A DNA stretch of 43,748 nucleotides from Capnocytophaga cynodegmi DSM 19736 (GCF_000379185.1 NZ_KB900705.1:47507-91254); one strand, 5' to 3'. Numbered from the stretch's first letter, positions 8,801-17,857 are shown. Program-made: numbers and translations. The notes: generated from the letters alone by a model not told the origin.

Positions 8801-9931
8801 TTATAGTCGTTGCCCCAATTGTTTTACCATTTTTTCTTTCCAGAAAGCAAAATCCCCAGCTAAGATGTGTTTCCGAGCCTCGCGAACCAACCACAAATAA
8901 AAACCTAAATTATGAATAGATGCGATTTGTTTGCCTAAAAATTCATTCGCTGCAAATAAATGACGTAAGTAAGCCTTTGTGTAATAGGTATCTACGTATG
9001 TATGTCCGTCGGGGTCAATGGGCGAAAAATCATCTTCCCATTTTTTATTTTTGATATTGATAATCCCTTGGGAAGTAAAAAGCATTCCGTTACGTGCGTT
9101 GCGTGTAGGCATCACACAATCAAACATATCTACTCCTAAGGCTATGTTTTCCAATATATTAATAGGTGTTCCGACTCCCATTAAATAACGAGGTTTATCT
9201 TTAGGCAAGATATTGCAAACTAAGTCAGTCATTTCGTACATATCTTCAGCAGGTTCTCCTACCGAAAGCCCTCCAATGGCATTTCCGTCAGCTCCTTTGG
9301 AGGCAATGTATTCTGCCGATTGCTCACGTAAATCTTTATACACCGAACCTTGAACGATAGGGAAAAGCGATTGCGAATATCCGTATTTTGGTGGCACTTT
9401 TTCCAAATGCGAGATACATCGATCAAGCCAACGATGCGTCATTTGCATTGATTTTTTAGCATATTGATAATCACAAGGATATGGAGTACATTCGTCAAAA
9501 GCCATTATAATATCCGCTCCGATACTTCGTTGTGTTTCCATCACATTTTCAGGCGAAAAGAAATGATACGAACCATCAATATGACTTTTAAATTTCACAC
9601 CTTCTTCCTTAATTTTTCGAGTATCGGAAAGTGAATATACTTGATAACCACCGCTATCGGTAAGGATATTTCTATCCCAGTTCATAAACTTGTGAAGCCC
9701 ACCTGCTTTTTCTAAAATAGAAGTAGTTGGGCGTAAATACAAATGGTAGGTGTTTCCTAAAATAATATCTGGATTGATATCTTCTTTGAGTTCGCGTTGG
9801 TGTACTCCTTTCACCGATGCGACCGTTCCGACAGGCATAAATATCGGAGTTTCAATGATTCCGTGGTCGGTTGTGATTTTACTGGCACGTGCTTTCGTAT
9901 GTGGGTCTGTTTTTAATAATTCAAATTGCAT
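8801..9931 (-). CDS. tgt: tRNA-guanine transglycosylase (queuine tRNA-ribosyltransferase)
   Basis: Exchanges guanine-34 for preQ1 in tRNAs with GUN anticodons during queuosine synthesis. The 376-residue length is normal. The active site is intact: general acid/base Asp92 in TDSGGYQVYS, nucleophile Asp271 in DCVMPTRNARNG, and the substrate-pocket GGLSVGE. The family zinc site is degraded: where other TGTs have CxCxxC before the AYLRHL helix, this protein has Gly309, Thr311 and Asp314, although the fourth ligand His340 (SIHN) remains. It is first in an operon with the 139-residue protein and lptG. The queuosine gene queE is 1.6 kb away on the other strand. Confidence 0.93.
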   Translation of the reverse strand: MQFELLKTDPHTKARASKITTDHGIIETPIFMPVGTVASVKGVHQRELKEDINPDIILGNTYHLYLRPTTSILEKAGGLHKFMNWDRNILTDSGGYQVYSLSDTRKIKEEGVKFKSHIDGSYHFFSPENVMETQRSIGADIIMAFDECTPYPCDYQYAKKSMQMTHRWLDRCISHLEKVPPKYGYSQSLFPIVQGSVYKDLREQSAEYIASKGADGNAIGGLSVGEPAEDMYEMTDLVCNILPKDKPRYLMGVGTPINILENIALGVDMFDCVMPTRNARNGMLFTSQGIINIKNKKWEDDFSPIDPDGHTYVDTYYTKAYLRHLFAANEFLGKQIASIHNLGFYLWLVREARKHILAGDFAFWKEKMVKQLGQRL

Positions 9932-9976
9932 TGATATTCTTCGTATAATTTATGTTTTGCAAAAAGCAATAATCCG

Positions 9977-9984
9977 CAAAAGTA
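9977..9984 (-). promoter_or_regulatory. -7 box for the tgt operon
   Basis: TACTTTTG on the minus strand matches TAnnTTTG, 46 bp upstream of the tgt ATG. The -33 element is not clear. Confidence 0.4.
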
Positions 9985-10102
9985 CAAATAAAATTCAATA
10001 ATTCTTCAAAAAAGAATTTCAAGCATTGATTTTAGGTTTATTCATAACATTTGTTTGATTCTTTACGTGTGTCGTTTTTTTATTTCTTGAAGAAAATATT
10101 TT

Positions 10103-10110
10103 TATCTTTG
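10103..10110 (+). promoter_or_regulatory. -7 box for the SPOR-like protein gene
   Basis: TATCTTTG is a full match to TAnnTTTG, 22 bp before the ATG at 10133. A TTG at 10087-10089 is only 13 bp upstream, shorter than the usual spacer. Confidence 0.4.
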
Positions 10111-10132
10111 CAGAGTTTAATAAAATCAGAAG

Positions 10133-11539
10133 ATGAAACACTTACTACTTATAACTTCAATTTGTGCAATGGTTTCGGTTTGCTCATATAGCCAAGCTCC
10201 ATCTAAAGAATTTACTATTCGTTACGAAACTTCTTTAAAAGGAGAAATGAAAATAATAGGAAACAATATTGTTAATAGGAAAGACAGAAAAAACACTGCA
10301 AATGTTCCTTTTGACGACCGTTCTAACAAGGTAAAAATGAATGATGAATTGGATATGCAATATATTGATATTGATGACAATCCAAATACATTTTCTTCAA
10401 GCAGTGCAGATTTTTCTTTTGATGGAAAGGGAGGTTCAAAAGTTATTTATGCAGGATTGTACTGGACAGCGACCTATCCGTATGATTTTGGGGGGCTTAA
10501 AGGTAAAAATTACAAAATTAAAAAATCGGATAGGCAAATTGATGATAATGTGATGATTAAAATTCCTGCTAAAGAAGAATATCTATCAGTAAAAGGAGAG
10601 CTTATTTTTGACGGAATTGAGGAAATTTCACTAAAAGGAGTAGCACCATATCTTTATTATGCCGATGTATCTCATTTATTTACAGATTCTTCAGTAGTAG
10701 AAGGAGAATATACCGTTGCGAATGTAAAAGCTACAAATGGTTACATAGCAGGTGGGGTGGCGGCAGGTTGGGCTTTGGTGTTTGTTTATGAAAGTGAGAA
10801 TAGTAGTGAGAAAAAAATCATAACATACGATGGTTTTTCTGTTATTAATAATTATCCTAAATCGTTCAACTTCAGTGGATTTTTAACTCCAAAGGAAAAC
10901 GTATTCCATACAAAAGTTATGGGAGCTGTGTTAGAAGGTGATTTTAGTATAGCGGGAGATAAAGTCTTTATTTCCAATCCTGTAACTGGAATTTCTTTAG
11001 ACTTAGAAACTGAAACTCGCTCTTCAAGAAATTTTTTCAATAGTGGAATTACTGATAATAATACTTTTGTGACAAGTAGAAATCCAGCGAGTCAAAATAC
11101 ATTAGGTTTTGATATTTTTAGTTTTGATGTTCCCGACAATCAATTACTTATTCCAAATGGAGCAAGTTCTTTGAAAGTGACTTTTTCAAGAAGTGCAGAT
11201 CAATATTATTTATTTCTGACTGCATTACAAATAGAAAATGTTGTTAAAGAACTGAAAGAGGAGCAATTTTTAGAGCCTGTTGTTGAAAATTCTAACTTCA
11301 AGTATTACGTAATTGTGGGAGTCTACCTAAATCAACGCAATATGTTAAAACAAATAGAAAAACTTAAAAAATTAGGGTATCAAACAAATACAATCTATAA
11401 CAAAGAGCGAAATCTTAACTACATATATGTAGAAAAATACGGTACCTATAAAGAAGCGTATTTGAAAGCAGAAGAAATCAAAATTATAGCCAATATTTCT
11501 GATGCTTGGGTCTTAAAGGCAGAAGACTTACCAGAATAG
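10133..11539 (+). CDS. Secreted protein with C-terminal SPOR-like domain
   Basis: A 468-residue exported protein. Residues 1-20 form a signal peptide ending CSYSQA. The middle part (about 90-340) carries the motifs SKVIYAGLYWTATYP, YADVSHLF and GGVAAGWALVFVYE. I associate these with the N-terminal domain of large secreted or adhesin-like proteins of Bacteroidota, here without the usual long repeat region. Residues about 386-463 (YYVIVGVYLNQRNMLKQIEK to DAWVLKAEDL) look like a SPOR domain, which in other bacteria binds denuded peptidoglycan strands. That suggests a periplasmic cell-wall-associated protein. No C-terminal T9SS sorting signal is evident. The function is unknown. Confidence 0.75.
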   Translation: MKHLLLITSICAMVSVCSYSQAPSKEFTIRYETSLKGEMKIIGNNIVNRKDRKNTANVPFDDRSNKVKMNDELDMQYIDIDDNPNTFSSSSADFSFDGKGGSKVIYAGLYWTATYPYDFGGLKGKNYKIKKSDRQIDDNVMIKIPAKEEYLSVKGELIFDGIEEISLKGVAPYLYYADVSHLFTDSSVVEGEYTVANVKATNGYIAGGVAAGWALVFVYESENSSEKKIITYDGFSVINNYPKSFNFSGFLTPKENVFHTKVMGAVLEGDFSIAGDKVFISNPVTGISLDLETETRSSRNFFNSGITDNNTFVTSRNPASQNTLGFDIFSFDVPDNQLLIPNGASSLKVTFSRSADQYYLFLTALQIENVVKELKEEQFLEPVVENSNFKYYVIVGVYLNQRNMLKQIEKLKKLGYQTNTIYNKERNLNYIYVEKYGTYKEAYLKAEEIKIIANISDAWVLKAEDLPE

Positions 11540-11551
11540 AAATTATTATTG

Positions 11552-11559
11552 TATTTTTG
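11552..11559 (+). promoter_or_regulatory. -7 box for queE
   Basis: TATTTTTG matches TAnnTTTG and lies 20 bp before ATG 11579. It rules out a start further upstream (11549), which would sit before the transcription start. Confidence 0.45.
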
Positions 11560-11578
11560 CACCACAATAATTGTTAAG

Positions 11579-12211
11579 ATGTTAGATAAAGAAACTCAAA
11601 AAGCTGTGGATAAAGGAGAAATGCTTCCATTAATGGAGGCATTTTATACGATTCAAGGAGAGGGATATTATAAAGGTTCGGCTGCTTACTTCATTCGTGT
11701 AGGAGGTTGTGACGTGGGGTGCCATTGGTGCGATGTAAAAGAAAGTTGGGATGCAGAGAAACATCCTCCCACACACATAGATACAATTGTGAATGAAGCT
11801 GTTAAATACTCTGATACAATAGTAATTACAGGAGGAGAGCCTCTTATGTGGAATATGTTTCCTCTAACGCAAAAATTGAAAGATAGTGGTGTAAAAACAC
11901 ATATAGAAACCTCAGGTTCTCATACACTTACGGGTGTTTGGGATTGGATTTGTTTGTCTCCAAAAAAGATGAAATTACCAACTCCAGAAATTTTCGAAGA
12001 AGCTGATGAGTTAAAGATAATTGTTTACAATAATCACGATTTTATTTTTGCTGAAGAAATGGCTTCAAAAGTATCTGAAAAGTGTATTTTATATCTACAA
12101 CCAGAGTGGAGCAGACGTGAAAAAGTAATTCCTGAAATTGTGGATTTTGTTATGAAAAATCCGAAGTGGAAAGTTTCTCTTCAAACACATAAATATTTAA
12201 ATATTCCTTAA
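11579..12211 (+). CDS. queE: 7-carboxy-7-deazaguanine synthase
   Basis: Radical SAM enzyme that converts 6-carboxytetrahydropterin to 7-carboxy-7-deazaguanine, a committed step to preQ0/queuosine. From ATG 11579 it is 210 residues. The 4Fe-4S/SAM motif is Cys44-x3-Cys48-x2-Cys51 (GGCDVGCHWCDV). The substrate-binding start EAFYTIQGEGYYKGSAAYFI and the SAM-binding TGGEPLMW are present, with the typical C-terminal LQPEWS and SLQTHKYLNIP. It provides an intermediate of the pathway completed by Tgt, encoded at 8.8-9.9 kb. Other queuosine genes are not in this window. Confidence 0.95.
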   Translation: MLDKETQKAVDKGEMLPLMEAFYTIQGEGYYKGSAAYFIRVGGCDVGCHWCDVKESWDAEKHPPTHIDTIVNEAVKYSDTIVITGGEPLMWNMFPLTQKLKDSGVKTHIETSGSHTLTGVWDWICLSPKKMKLPTPEIFEEADELKIIVYNNHDFIFAEEMASKVSEKCILYLQPEWSRREKVIPEIVDFVMKNPKWKVSLQTHKYLNIP

Positions 12212-12291
12212 AAATTAGTCAATTGTTGGTTGTTCATTTTTCATAAAATGAAATTTTAAGAGCTTTCAATTGTTAAATTTTAAGATTTTTT

Positions 12292-12321
12292 TTGATACTA
12301 CCTTTAATAGTGTTACTTTTA
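12292..12321 (+). promoter_or_regulatory. Promoter candidate for hppA
   Basis: TTG (12292-12294), 19 bp, then TACTTTTA (12314-12321) is one mismatch from TAnnTTTG. It is 44 bp upstream of the hppA ATG. Confidence 0.45.
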
Positions 12322-12365
12322 CGGCTTTATTTTACATTAATATAAATTTAAGTTAATACGTCATT

Positions 12366-15131
12366 ATGGAGAAATTTGTACTTTATCTTCCATTAGTCCT
12401 TGCAGTTTGCGGACTTATTTTTATGATTACCAAAGCTATATGGATTAACAAACAAGCAACAGGTAATGAAAAGATGCAAAGCATTTCTGAAAAAATTCAG
12501 GAAGGAGCTTTGGCTTTTTTGAATGCGGAATATCGCATTTTAGCTATCTTTGTGGTAATCGCATCGATAGCTCTTTTTGTGGTTTCCCGAATGGTTGAAA
12601 CCTCACATTGGCTTATTGTAGTGGCTTTTGTTTTCGGAGCATTATTTTCTGCATTGGCTGGAAACATTGGTATGCGAATTGCCACTAAATCAAACGTTCG
12701 CACTACAGAAGCAGCTCGTACCAGTCTTCCAAAGGCTCTGAAAGTTTCTTTCGGAGGAGGAACCGTTATGGGATTGGGAGTCGCTGGATTGGCTGTACTT
12801 GGTTTGAGTTTATTTTTCATTATTTTTATTAACGTTTTCTTACAAGGCAATAAGAGTTTTTATGATGAAATGACTATTGTTTTGGAAGCCTTAGCAGGAT
12901 TTTCGCTTGGTGCCGAGTCTATTGCACTTTTTGCTCGTGTTGGTGGCGGTATCTATACCAAAGCAGCTGACGTTGGAGCAGATTTGGTAGGAAAGGTAGA
13001 AGCTGGAATTCCAGAAGACGATCCTCGTAATCCAGCTACAATTGCTGATAACGTTGGAGATAACGTTGGAGATGTAGCAGGTATGGGAGCTGATTTGTTT
13101 GGTTCGTATGTGGCTACCGTATTGGCTTCAATGGTATTAGGAAATTATATTATCAAGGATATTACTGAGGCTACAGGGGTAGCTTATTCCGATAGTTTTG
13201 ATGGTTTGGGACCTATTTTACTTCCTCTTGTGATTGCAGGTGTGGGAGTTATAGCTTCTATTGTAGGGACTTTCTTCGTAAGTATTAAAAATAACGAAGC
13301 TAAGGAGAAACAGGTACAACAATCATTAAATATGGGGAATTATGTGGCATTAGCCCTGACACTTATTTCTTGTTGGTTTTTGATTGATATGATGCTTCCT
13401 GAGACTATCCAAATGAGATTCTTTGGTGAAGGTATCAAAGATATTCCAAGCAGTAATGTATTTTTTGCAACAGTTGTTGGATTAGCCGTAGGACTTTTGA
13501 TTTCTGCTTTTACAGAATATTTTACAGCTTTGGGTAAAAAACCAGTGTTGAATATTGTTCAAAATTCATCAACAGGGGCTGCAACTAACATAATTGCAGG
13601 TTTGGCAACAGGAATGAAATCAACATTTTCGTCTGTTTTGCTTTTTGCTCTAGCAATTTGGGGTTCTTACGAATTAGCTGGTTTTTATGGAGTTGCAATT
13701 GCAGCTTCAGCTATGATGGCTACAACGGCTATGCAATTAGCAATTGATGCTTTCGGACCAATTGCTGATAATGCAGGAGGTATTGCTGAAATGAGCGAAC
13801 TGCCCAAAGAGGTTCGTGGACGTACAGATATTTTGGATTCAGTAGGAAATACCACCGCTGCTGTTGGTAAAGGATTTGCTATCGCATCAGCAGCTTTAAC
13901 AGCGTTGGCTTTGTTTGCTGCTTATGTTACTTTCACAGGAATTGACGGCATCAATATTTTCAAGGCAGATGTATTGGCCGCATTATTTATTGGGGGAATG
14001 ATTCCTGTTGTTTTTTCAGCTTTGGCAATGCAATCGGTAGGAAAGGCAGCGATGGATATGGTTAATGAAGTTCGTCGTCAGTTCCGTGAAATTCCAGGTA
14101 TTATGGAAGGTAAAGGTACTCCTGAATATGGAAAATGTGTTGATATTTCAACAAAAGCAGCACTTCGCGAAATGATGCTTCCAGGAGCTATTACTATCAT
14201 TACACCTATTATTATTGGTTTTGTGATGGGAGCTGAGGCTTTAGGAGCTTATATGGCAGGTGTGGCTGTATCGGGCGTTCTTTGGGCTATTTTCCAAAAT
14301 AATGCTGGTGGAGCTTGGGATAATGCGAAAAAATCTTTTGAAGCGGGAGTTGAAATTAACGGACAGATGACCTACAAAGGTTCTGATGCTCACAAAGCTG
14401 CTGTAACAGGTGACACGGTAGGTGACCCTTTCAAAGATACATCAGGTCCTTCAATGAATATTTTGATAAAACTCACTTGTTTAGTAGGTTTGGTAATTGC
14501 TCCAATTTTAGGTGGACATACATCAACTGCAAATGATTTACCTTTATCTAAAGTTGAACTAAATCAAGAAAATGTTTCTGATATTGTTCAAAAAGAAGAT
14601 GTTAGTGAAAATTCAGATAAAGAGTTATTAGATGCTTATGGGAATTATAAATATGATGTAGGAGAGGTTTCTATGCTGAATTTACCAGATAATAATGGGC
14701 TTCAAGTTGGATTAAACTCCTCTGAAAGAAAGATTGTTAATCTATTGTTAGATGAAAATTTTGATATAGAAAGAGACGCAAAACAAAATTGGATTACTCT
14801 TGATAGAACTTGTTTTAAATCAGGAAGTGATGAATTAACATCTGATTCTGATGCACAGTTAATGAATATAGTTACAATTTTAAAAGCCTTTCCAAAAGCT
14901 GGACTCCGTGTTGGTGGATATACGGATAATTCAGGAGATGCTCAGAAAAATATCGAATTATCAAAAAGACGTGCCGAATCTGTGAAAATGAAGTTGGTAG
15001 CTTTGGGAGCAAGTGAATCTCAATTAAGTGCAGAGGGTTATGGAGATAGACATCCTGTATGTCCTGAAAATGACACGCCTGAGTGTAGAGCAAAAAACAG
15101 ACGTGTTGATGTTAGATTGTTCGCTAAATAA
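12366..15131 (+). CDS. hppA: Membrane pyrophosphatase fused to an OmpA peptidoglycan-binding domain
   Basis: Ion-pumping membrane pyrophosphatase, 921 residues against about 670-800 for typical members. Residues 1-716 are the pump, with about 16 helices. The pyrophosphate/Mg site is intact ([12 protein letters not shown] 199-210, [20 protein letters not shown] 217-236). Ala498 and Gly501 in [10 protein letters not shown] are the pattern of K+-dependent enzymes. The usual gate glutamate (ADLFE) is Gly246, while Glu184 occupies helix 5 ([10 protein letters not shown]); I recall this arrangement from the Flavobacterium johnsoniae-type proton-pumping group. After a linker (717-800), residues about 803-920 form an OmpA-like domain with Asp854, Arg868/Arg869 and a Cys899/Cys907 pair. 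The C-terminus of these pumps faces the periplasm, consistent with peptidoglycan binding. Confidence 0.93.
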   Translation: MEKFVLYLPLVLAVCGLIFMITKAIWINKQATGNEKMQSISEKIQEGALAFLNAEYRILAIFVVIASIALFVVSRMVETSHWLIVVAFVFGALFSALAGNIGMRIATKSNVRTTEAARTSLPKALKVSFGGGTVMGLGVAGLAVLGLSLFFIIFINVFLQGNKSFYDEMTIVLEALAGFSLGAESIALFARVGGGIYTKAADVGADLVGKVEAGIPEDDPRNPATIADNVGDNVGDVAGMGADLFGSYVATVLASMVLGNYIIKDITEATGVAYSDSFDGLGPILLPLVIAGVGVIASIVGTFFVSIKNNEAKEKQVQQSLNMGNYVALALTLISCWFLIDMMLPETIQMRFFGEGIKDIPSSNVFFATVVGLAVGLLISAFTEYFTALGKKPVLNIVQNSSTGAATNIIAGLATGMKSTFSSVLLFALAIWGSYELAGFYGVAIAASAMMATTAMQLAIDAFGPIADNAGGIAEMSELPKEVRGRTDILDSVGNTTAAVGKGFAIASAALTALALFAAYVTFTGIDGINIFKADVLAALFIGGMIPVVFSALAMQSVGKAAMDMVNEVRRQFREIPGIMEGKGTPEYGKCVDISTKAALREMMLPGAITIITPIIIGFVMGAEALGAYMAGVAVSGVLWAIFQNNAGGAWDNAKKSFEAGVEINGQMTYKGSDAHKAAVTGDTVGDPFKDTSGPSMNILIKLTCLVGLVIAPILGGHTSTANDLPLSKVELNQENVSDIVQKEDVSENSDKELLDAYGNYKYDVGEVSMLNLPDNNGLQVGLNSSERKIVNLLLDENFDIERDAKQNWITLDRTCFKSGSDELTSDSDAQLMNIVTILKAFPKAGLRVGGYTDNSGDAQKNIELSKRRAESVKMKLVALGASESQLSAEGYGDRHPVCPENDTPECRAKNRRVDVRLFAK

Positions 15132-15154
15132 TTAAGAAAAAAACTATACAAAAG

Positions 15155-15190
15155 AAAAGTACAAAGTAAGTAGAACTTTGTACTTTTTCT
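15155..15190 (+). terminator. Rho-independent terminator of hppA
   Basis: AAAAGTACAAAGT (15155-15167) pairs with ACTTTGTACTTTT (15175-15187) around a 7-nt loop, followed by a T-rich tail, 24 bp after the stop. Confidence 0.85.
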
Positions 15191-15368
15191 TTTTTCAGAA
15201 GTAGTGAATTTTTAAGAAACGGCTCATTATTTTATGAGGAGGTTTATAATTTTTTTAAGATATAAAAATTTTCACAAAGAAATGAATAAATTTATGTAAT
15301 GTAAAATATTGAGAATAAGTGTTATGAAAAAAAAGTGAAAAAATCACTAAAAAAAACTTCAAATTTAT
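15191..15368. other. AT-rich intergenic stretch between hppA and the tRNA unit
   Basis: This is the middle of the 307-bp gap from 15132 to 15438. Beyond the hppA terminator to the left and the tRNA promoter to the right I see no gene, repeat or conserved element. Confidence 0.5.
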
Positions 15369-15399
15369 TTGCATAGAAAAAAATAAAATTCTACATTTG
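15369..15399 (+). promoter_or_regulatory. Promoter of the tRNA unit
   Basis: TTG (15369-15371), a 20-bp spacer and TACATTTG (15392-15399) match the Bacteroidota consensus completely. The first tRNA begins 40 bp downstream. Confidence 0.7.
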
Positions 15400-15438
15400 C
15401 ACTCGCAAAACGGAAACAAAGACGTTCATAATAATAAA

Positions 15439-15522
15439 GGAGAGGTGCCGGAGTGGTAACGGAGCAGATTGCTAATCTGTCATCGGGTAACCGATGCCTG
15501 GGTTCGAGTCCCAGTCTCTCCG
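15439..15522 (+). tRNA. tRNA-Ser(GCU)
   Basis: A cloverleaf of 84 nt. The acceptor stem GGAGAGG pairs with TCTCTCC, the anticodon stem GCAGA/TCTGT holds the loop TTGCTAA (anticodon GCT), the long variable arm CATCGGGTAACCGATG is the class II hallmark of serine tRNA, and the T arm contains GGTTCGAGTCC. The discriminator is G and the CCA end is not encoded. It is first of three tRNAs under one promoter. Confidence 0.97.
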
Positions 15523-15541
15523 CATCAAAGCAAAAGTTTTT

Positions 15542-15616
15542 CGGGGCGTAGCGTAGTCCGGTCATCGCGCCTGGTTTGGGACCAGGAGGTCGCAGGTTCG
15601 AATCCTGCCGCCCCGA
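15542..15616 (+). tRNA. tRNA-Pro(UGG)
   Basis: A cloverleaf of 75 nt. The acceptor CGGGGCG pairs with CGCCCCG, the anticodon stem CCTGG/CCAGG holds the loop TTTGGGA (anticodon TGG), the T arm is GCAGGTTCGAATCCTGC, and the discriminator is A. CCA is not encoded. It lies 19 bp after tRNA-Ser. Confidence 0.97.
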
Positions 15617-15686
15617 CTGAAAAGTAAAATATATTTCACAAATGTTTCAATATTGCATTTTGGAAATATATTTTTTTGGTTAAAGG

Positions 15687-15760
15687 GGTCACGTAGCTCA
15701 GCTGGATAGAGCATCTGCCTTCTAAGCAGACGGTCGCAGGTTCGAATCCTGCCGTGATCA
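15687..15760 (+). tRNA. tRNA-Arg(UCU)
   Basis: A cloverleaf of 74 nt. The acceptor GGTCACG pairs with CGTGATC (one G-U), the D arm is GCTCAGCTGGATAGAGC, the anticodon stem TCTGC/GCAGA holds the loop CTTCTAA (anticodon TCT), and the T arm is GCAGGTTCGAATCCTGC, shared with the adjacent tRNA-Pro. The discriminator is A and CCA is not encoded. Confidence 0.97.
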
Positions 15761-15801
15761 CGAGAATTTGTTTCATTTTGTATTAAAATTTATGTTCAGA
15801 G

Positions 15802-15834
15802 TAACGCGGGACGAGAGTTCCGCGTTATTTTTTT
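15802..15834 (+). terminator. Terminator of the tRNA unit
   Basis: TAACGCGG (15802-15809) pairs with CCGCGTTA (15820-15827) and is followed by TTTTTTTT-like sequence, 42 bp after tRNA-Arg. It closes the tRNA transcript before the GH110 gene. Confidence 0.85.
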
Positions 15835-15889
15835 GCCTTTTTTCTTCACTATTGTTATCTTTGCTCAACTAATTTCAAAAAACAGATTA

Positions 15890-17716
15890 ATGAAAACGTA
15901 CATTTTTCTTCTGGCTCTTGCTTTAGGAGTGTTCCTAAGTTGTGCCGTTAAAAAGACAAAAACAATTCAGGAAGTTGAACACAAAGAAAACTATTCTCCT
16001 GTGATTAAAAAACAGATAGAAGAAATTAAAGCAAAGAACAATACACAAAGAAATATTGTTCTGGAAAAAGGAATCTATCATTTTTATCCTGAAGGAAGTT
16101 TTCAAAAAGAACTCTACATCTCCAATCACGATCAAGACAATCCTAAAAAGGTTGCATTCTATTTAGAAAACCTTGAAAATGTAGTTATTGATGCAAAAGG
16201 AAGTCAGTTTATATTTCACGGAACAATGATTCCTTTCGTTTTGAAGAATTGCAAAAATGTTGTCCTAAAAAATTTTTCAATAGATTTTCAATATCCGCAT
16301 TTGAGACAGCTGGAAATTCTGGAAGTTGATAAAGAAAACAATATCACCATAGCTGAAATATATCCTAAACAAAATTACCGAATAGAAAATGATAAATTGA
16401 TAGTCTTTGGGAAAGATTACTCCGTAAGTCCGATAGTTGCAATGGCTTTTCGGGAAGATAAAAAATTAGCTTACAAACGTGCTGATGTCAATTTTACTCC
16501 TGAAAAAGTAACTGAACTACGTGATAATGTATTAAAAATAGAAGGCTGGGAGCAAAATCAATTTACAGAAAGGGGAGAGCGATTTGCTTTACGAACGTAT
16601 CATCGTCCTACACCAGGAATTGTAATTGATTATTCAAAAAATACACGTGTTGAAAACGTAAAAGTACATTACGCTTATGGGATGGGATTATTAGCACAGC
16701 TTTCGGAAAATATAACACTTAATAAGTTTGCTGTCTGCTTAAAAGAGAATGATTTCCGATACTTTACCACACAAGCCGATGCAACTCATTTTTCTGCCTG
16801 TAAAGGAATTATTCGTTCTGAAAACGGTTTGTATGAAGGAATGGCTGATGATGCTATTAATGTACACGGAACGTATCTTAAAATAATTGAGCGGACAAAT
16901 GACCATACCATTAAGGCACGTTATATGCACGATCAGGCTTGGGGATTTTTATGGGGAGAAGTAGGCGATGAAGTTCAGTTTATTTCCTCAAACACGATGG
17001 ACTTAGTTGATAATAAAATCTATAAAATAAAAAGCATCAAAGCTGTTGATAAACCTTCGGAATTTGGTGCTAAGGTTTTCGAAATTGCTTTTACAGAGAA
17101 TATCCCTCAGGAAATTGAGCCAAGCAAACCTTTCGGAATTGAAAACCTAACGTGGACACCCGAAGTCATCTTCAATAATAATCTGATAAGGAATAACAGA
17201 GCCAGAGGAGCGTTGTTCAGCACTCCAAAAAAGGTGGTTTGTGAGAATAATGTGTTTGACCACACGCACGGAACAGCCATTTTGCTTTGCGGAGACTGCA
17301 ACGGATGGTATGAAACGGGTGCTTGTAGAAATGTTATCATTAAAAATAACAAATTCATTAATGCTTTAACGGCAAGATATCAATTTACAAATGCTGTCAT
17401 TTCCATTTATCCTGAAATCCCGAATTTAAAAGATCAAAAGCAGTATTTCCATTCAGGAATCGTGATTGAAAATAATGTTTTTGAGATGTTTGATGAACCA
17501 ATCCTATATGCTAAATCAGTAGATAATCTTGTTTTTAAGGATAATAAAGTTATTAGGAATGATAGATTTAAACCTTTTCATTGGAATACGCATAAATTTT
17601 TGTTTGAACACGTGAAAAATGTAACCATAGAGAACAATCATTTTGAAAAACCACTTTCCGAAGAGGATATCAAAGTAAATCTGTCTAATAAAGAGGAAAT
17701 AAATTGGAAGAAATAG
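15890..17716 (+). CDS. GH110-family lipoprotein, predicted alpha-1,3-galactosidase
   Basis: A 608-residue lipoprotein from ATG 15890. The signal ends in a lipobox with Cys18 (GVFLSC). The rest is a right-handed parallel beta-helix with many N-x-F/V turns. Its closest match by memory is glycoside hydrolase family 110, alpha-1,3-galactosidases that remove the terminal galactose of blood group B and related host glycans. The signature region is HFSACKGIIRSENGLYEGMA followed by DDAINVHGTYLK (Asp320, Asp321), then GFLWGEVGDEVQF. No lysine-plus-acidic surface-export signal follows the cysteine (CAVKKTK), so it may face the periplasm. It is monocistronic, with its own terminator. Substrate is inferred from family. 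Confidence 0.8.
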   Translation: MKTYIFLLALALGVFLSCAVKKTKTIQEVEHKENYSPVIKKQIEEIKAKNNTQRNIVLEKGIYHFYPEGSFQKELYISNHDQDNPKKVAFYLENLENVVIDAKGSQFIFHGTMIPFVLKNCKNVVLKNFSIDFQYPHLRQLEILEVDKENNITIAEIYPKQNYRIENDKLIVFGKDYSVSPIVAMAFREDKKLAYKRADVNFTPEKVTELRDNVLKIEGWEQNQFTERGERFALRTYHRPTPGIVIDYSKNTRVENVKVHYAYGMGLLAQLSENITLNKFAVCLKENDFRYFTTQADATHFSACKGIIRSENGLYEGMADDAINVHGTYLKIIERTNDHTIKARYMHDQAWGFLWGEVGDEVQFISSNTMDLVDNKIYKIKSIKAVDKPSEFGAKVFEIAFTENIPQEIEPSKPFGIENLTWTPEVIFNNNLIRNNRARGALFSTPKKVVCENNVFDHTHGTAILLCGDCNGWYETGACRNVIIKNNKFINALTARYQFTNAVISIYPEIPNLKDQKQYFHSGIVIENNVFEMFDEPILYAKSVDNLVFKDNKVIRNDRFKPFHWNTHKFLFEHVKNVTIENNHFEKPLSEEDIKVNLSNKEEINWKK

Positions 17717-17751
17717 ATTTCTTTATATAAGGGAAACATTACTCATATTAA

Positions 17752-17798
17752 AACTTTGCTGTAAAATGGTAAGATATACATTTGCAGCAAAGTTTTTT
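17752..17798 (+). terminator. Terminator of the GH110 gene
   Basis: AACTTTGCTG (17752-17761) pairs perfectly with CAGCAAAGTT (17785-17794), and the T run reaches 17798. The loop is 23 nt. Confidence 0.75.
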
Positions 17799-17857
17799 AG
17801 TTTTACTAAATCATAATTAATCTCACTTTATAATAGTTCTACTTAAAATTATAATAA

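Noticed and set aside
11579-12211. QueE with altered radical-SAM cysteines
   Set aside because: On inspection the motif Cys44-x3-Cys48-x2-Cys51 is canonical.
14500-14800. HppA-OmpA fusion as an assembly or frameshift artefact
   Set aside because: One frame runs through without a stop, the linker has normal composition, and no start codon with upstream signal peptide precedes the OmpA part.
15439-15760. tRNA cluster as an integration (att) site
   Set aside because: No integrase, no duplicated tRNA 3' end and no change in composition follow the tRNAs; the unit has its own promoter and terminator.
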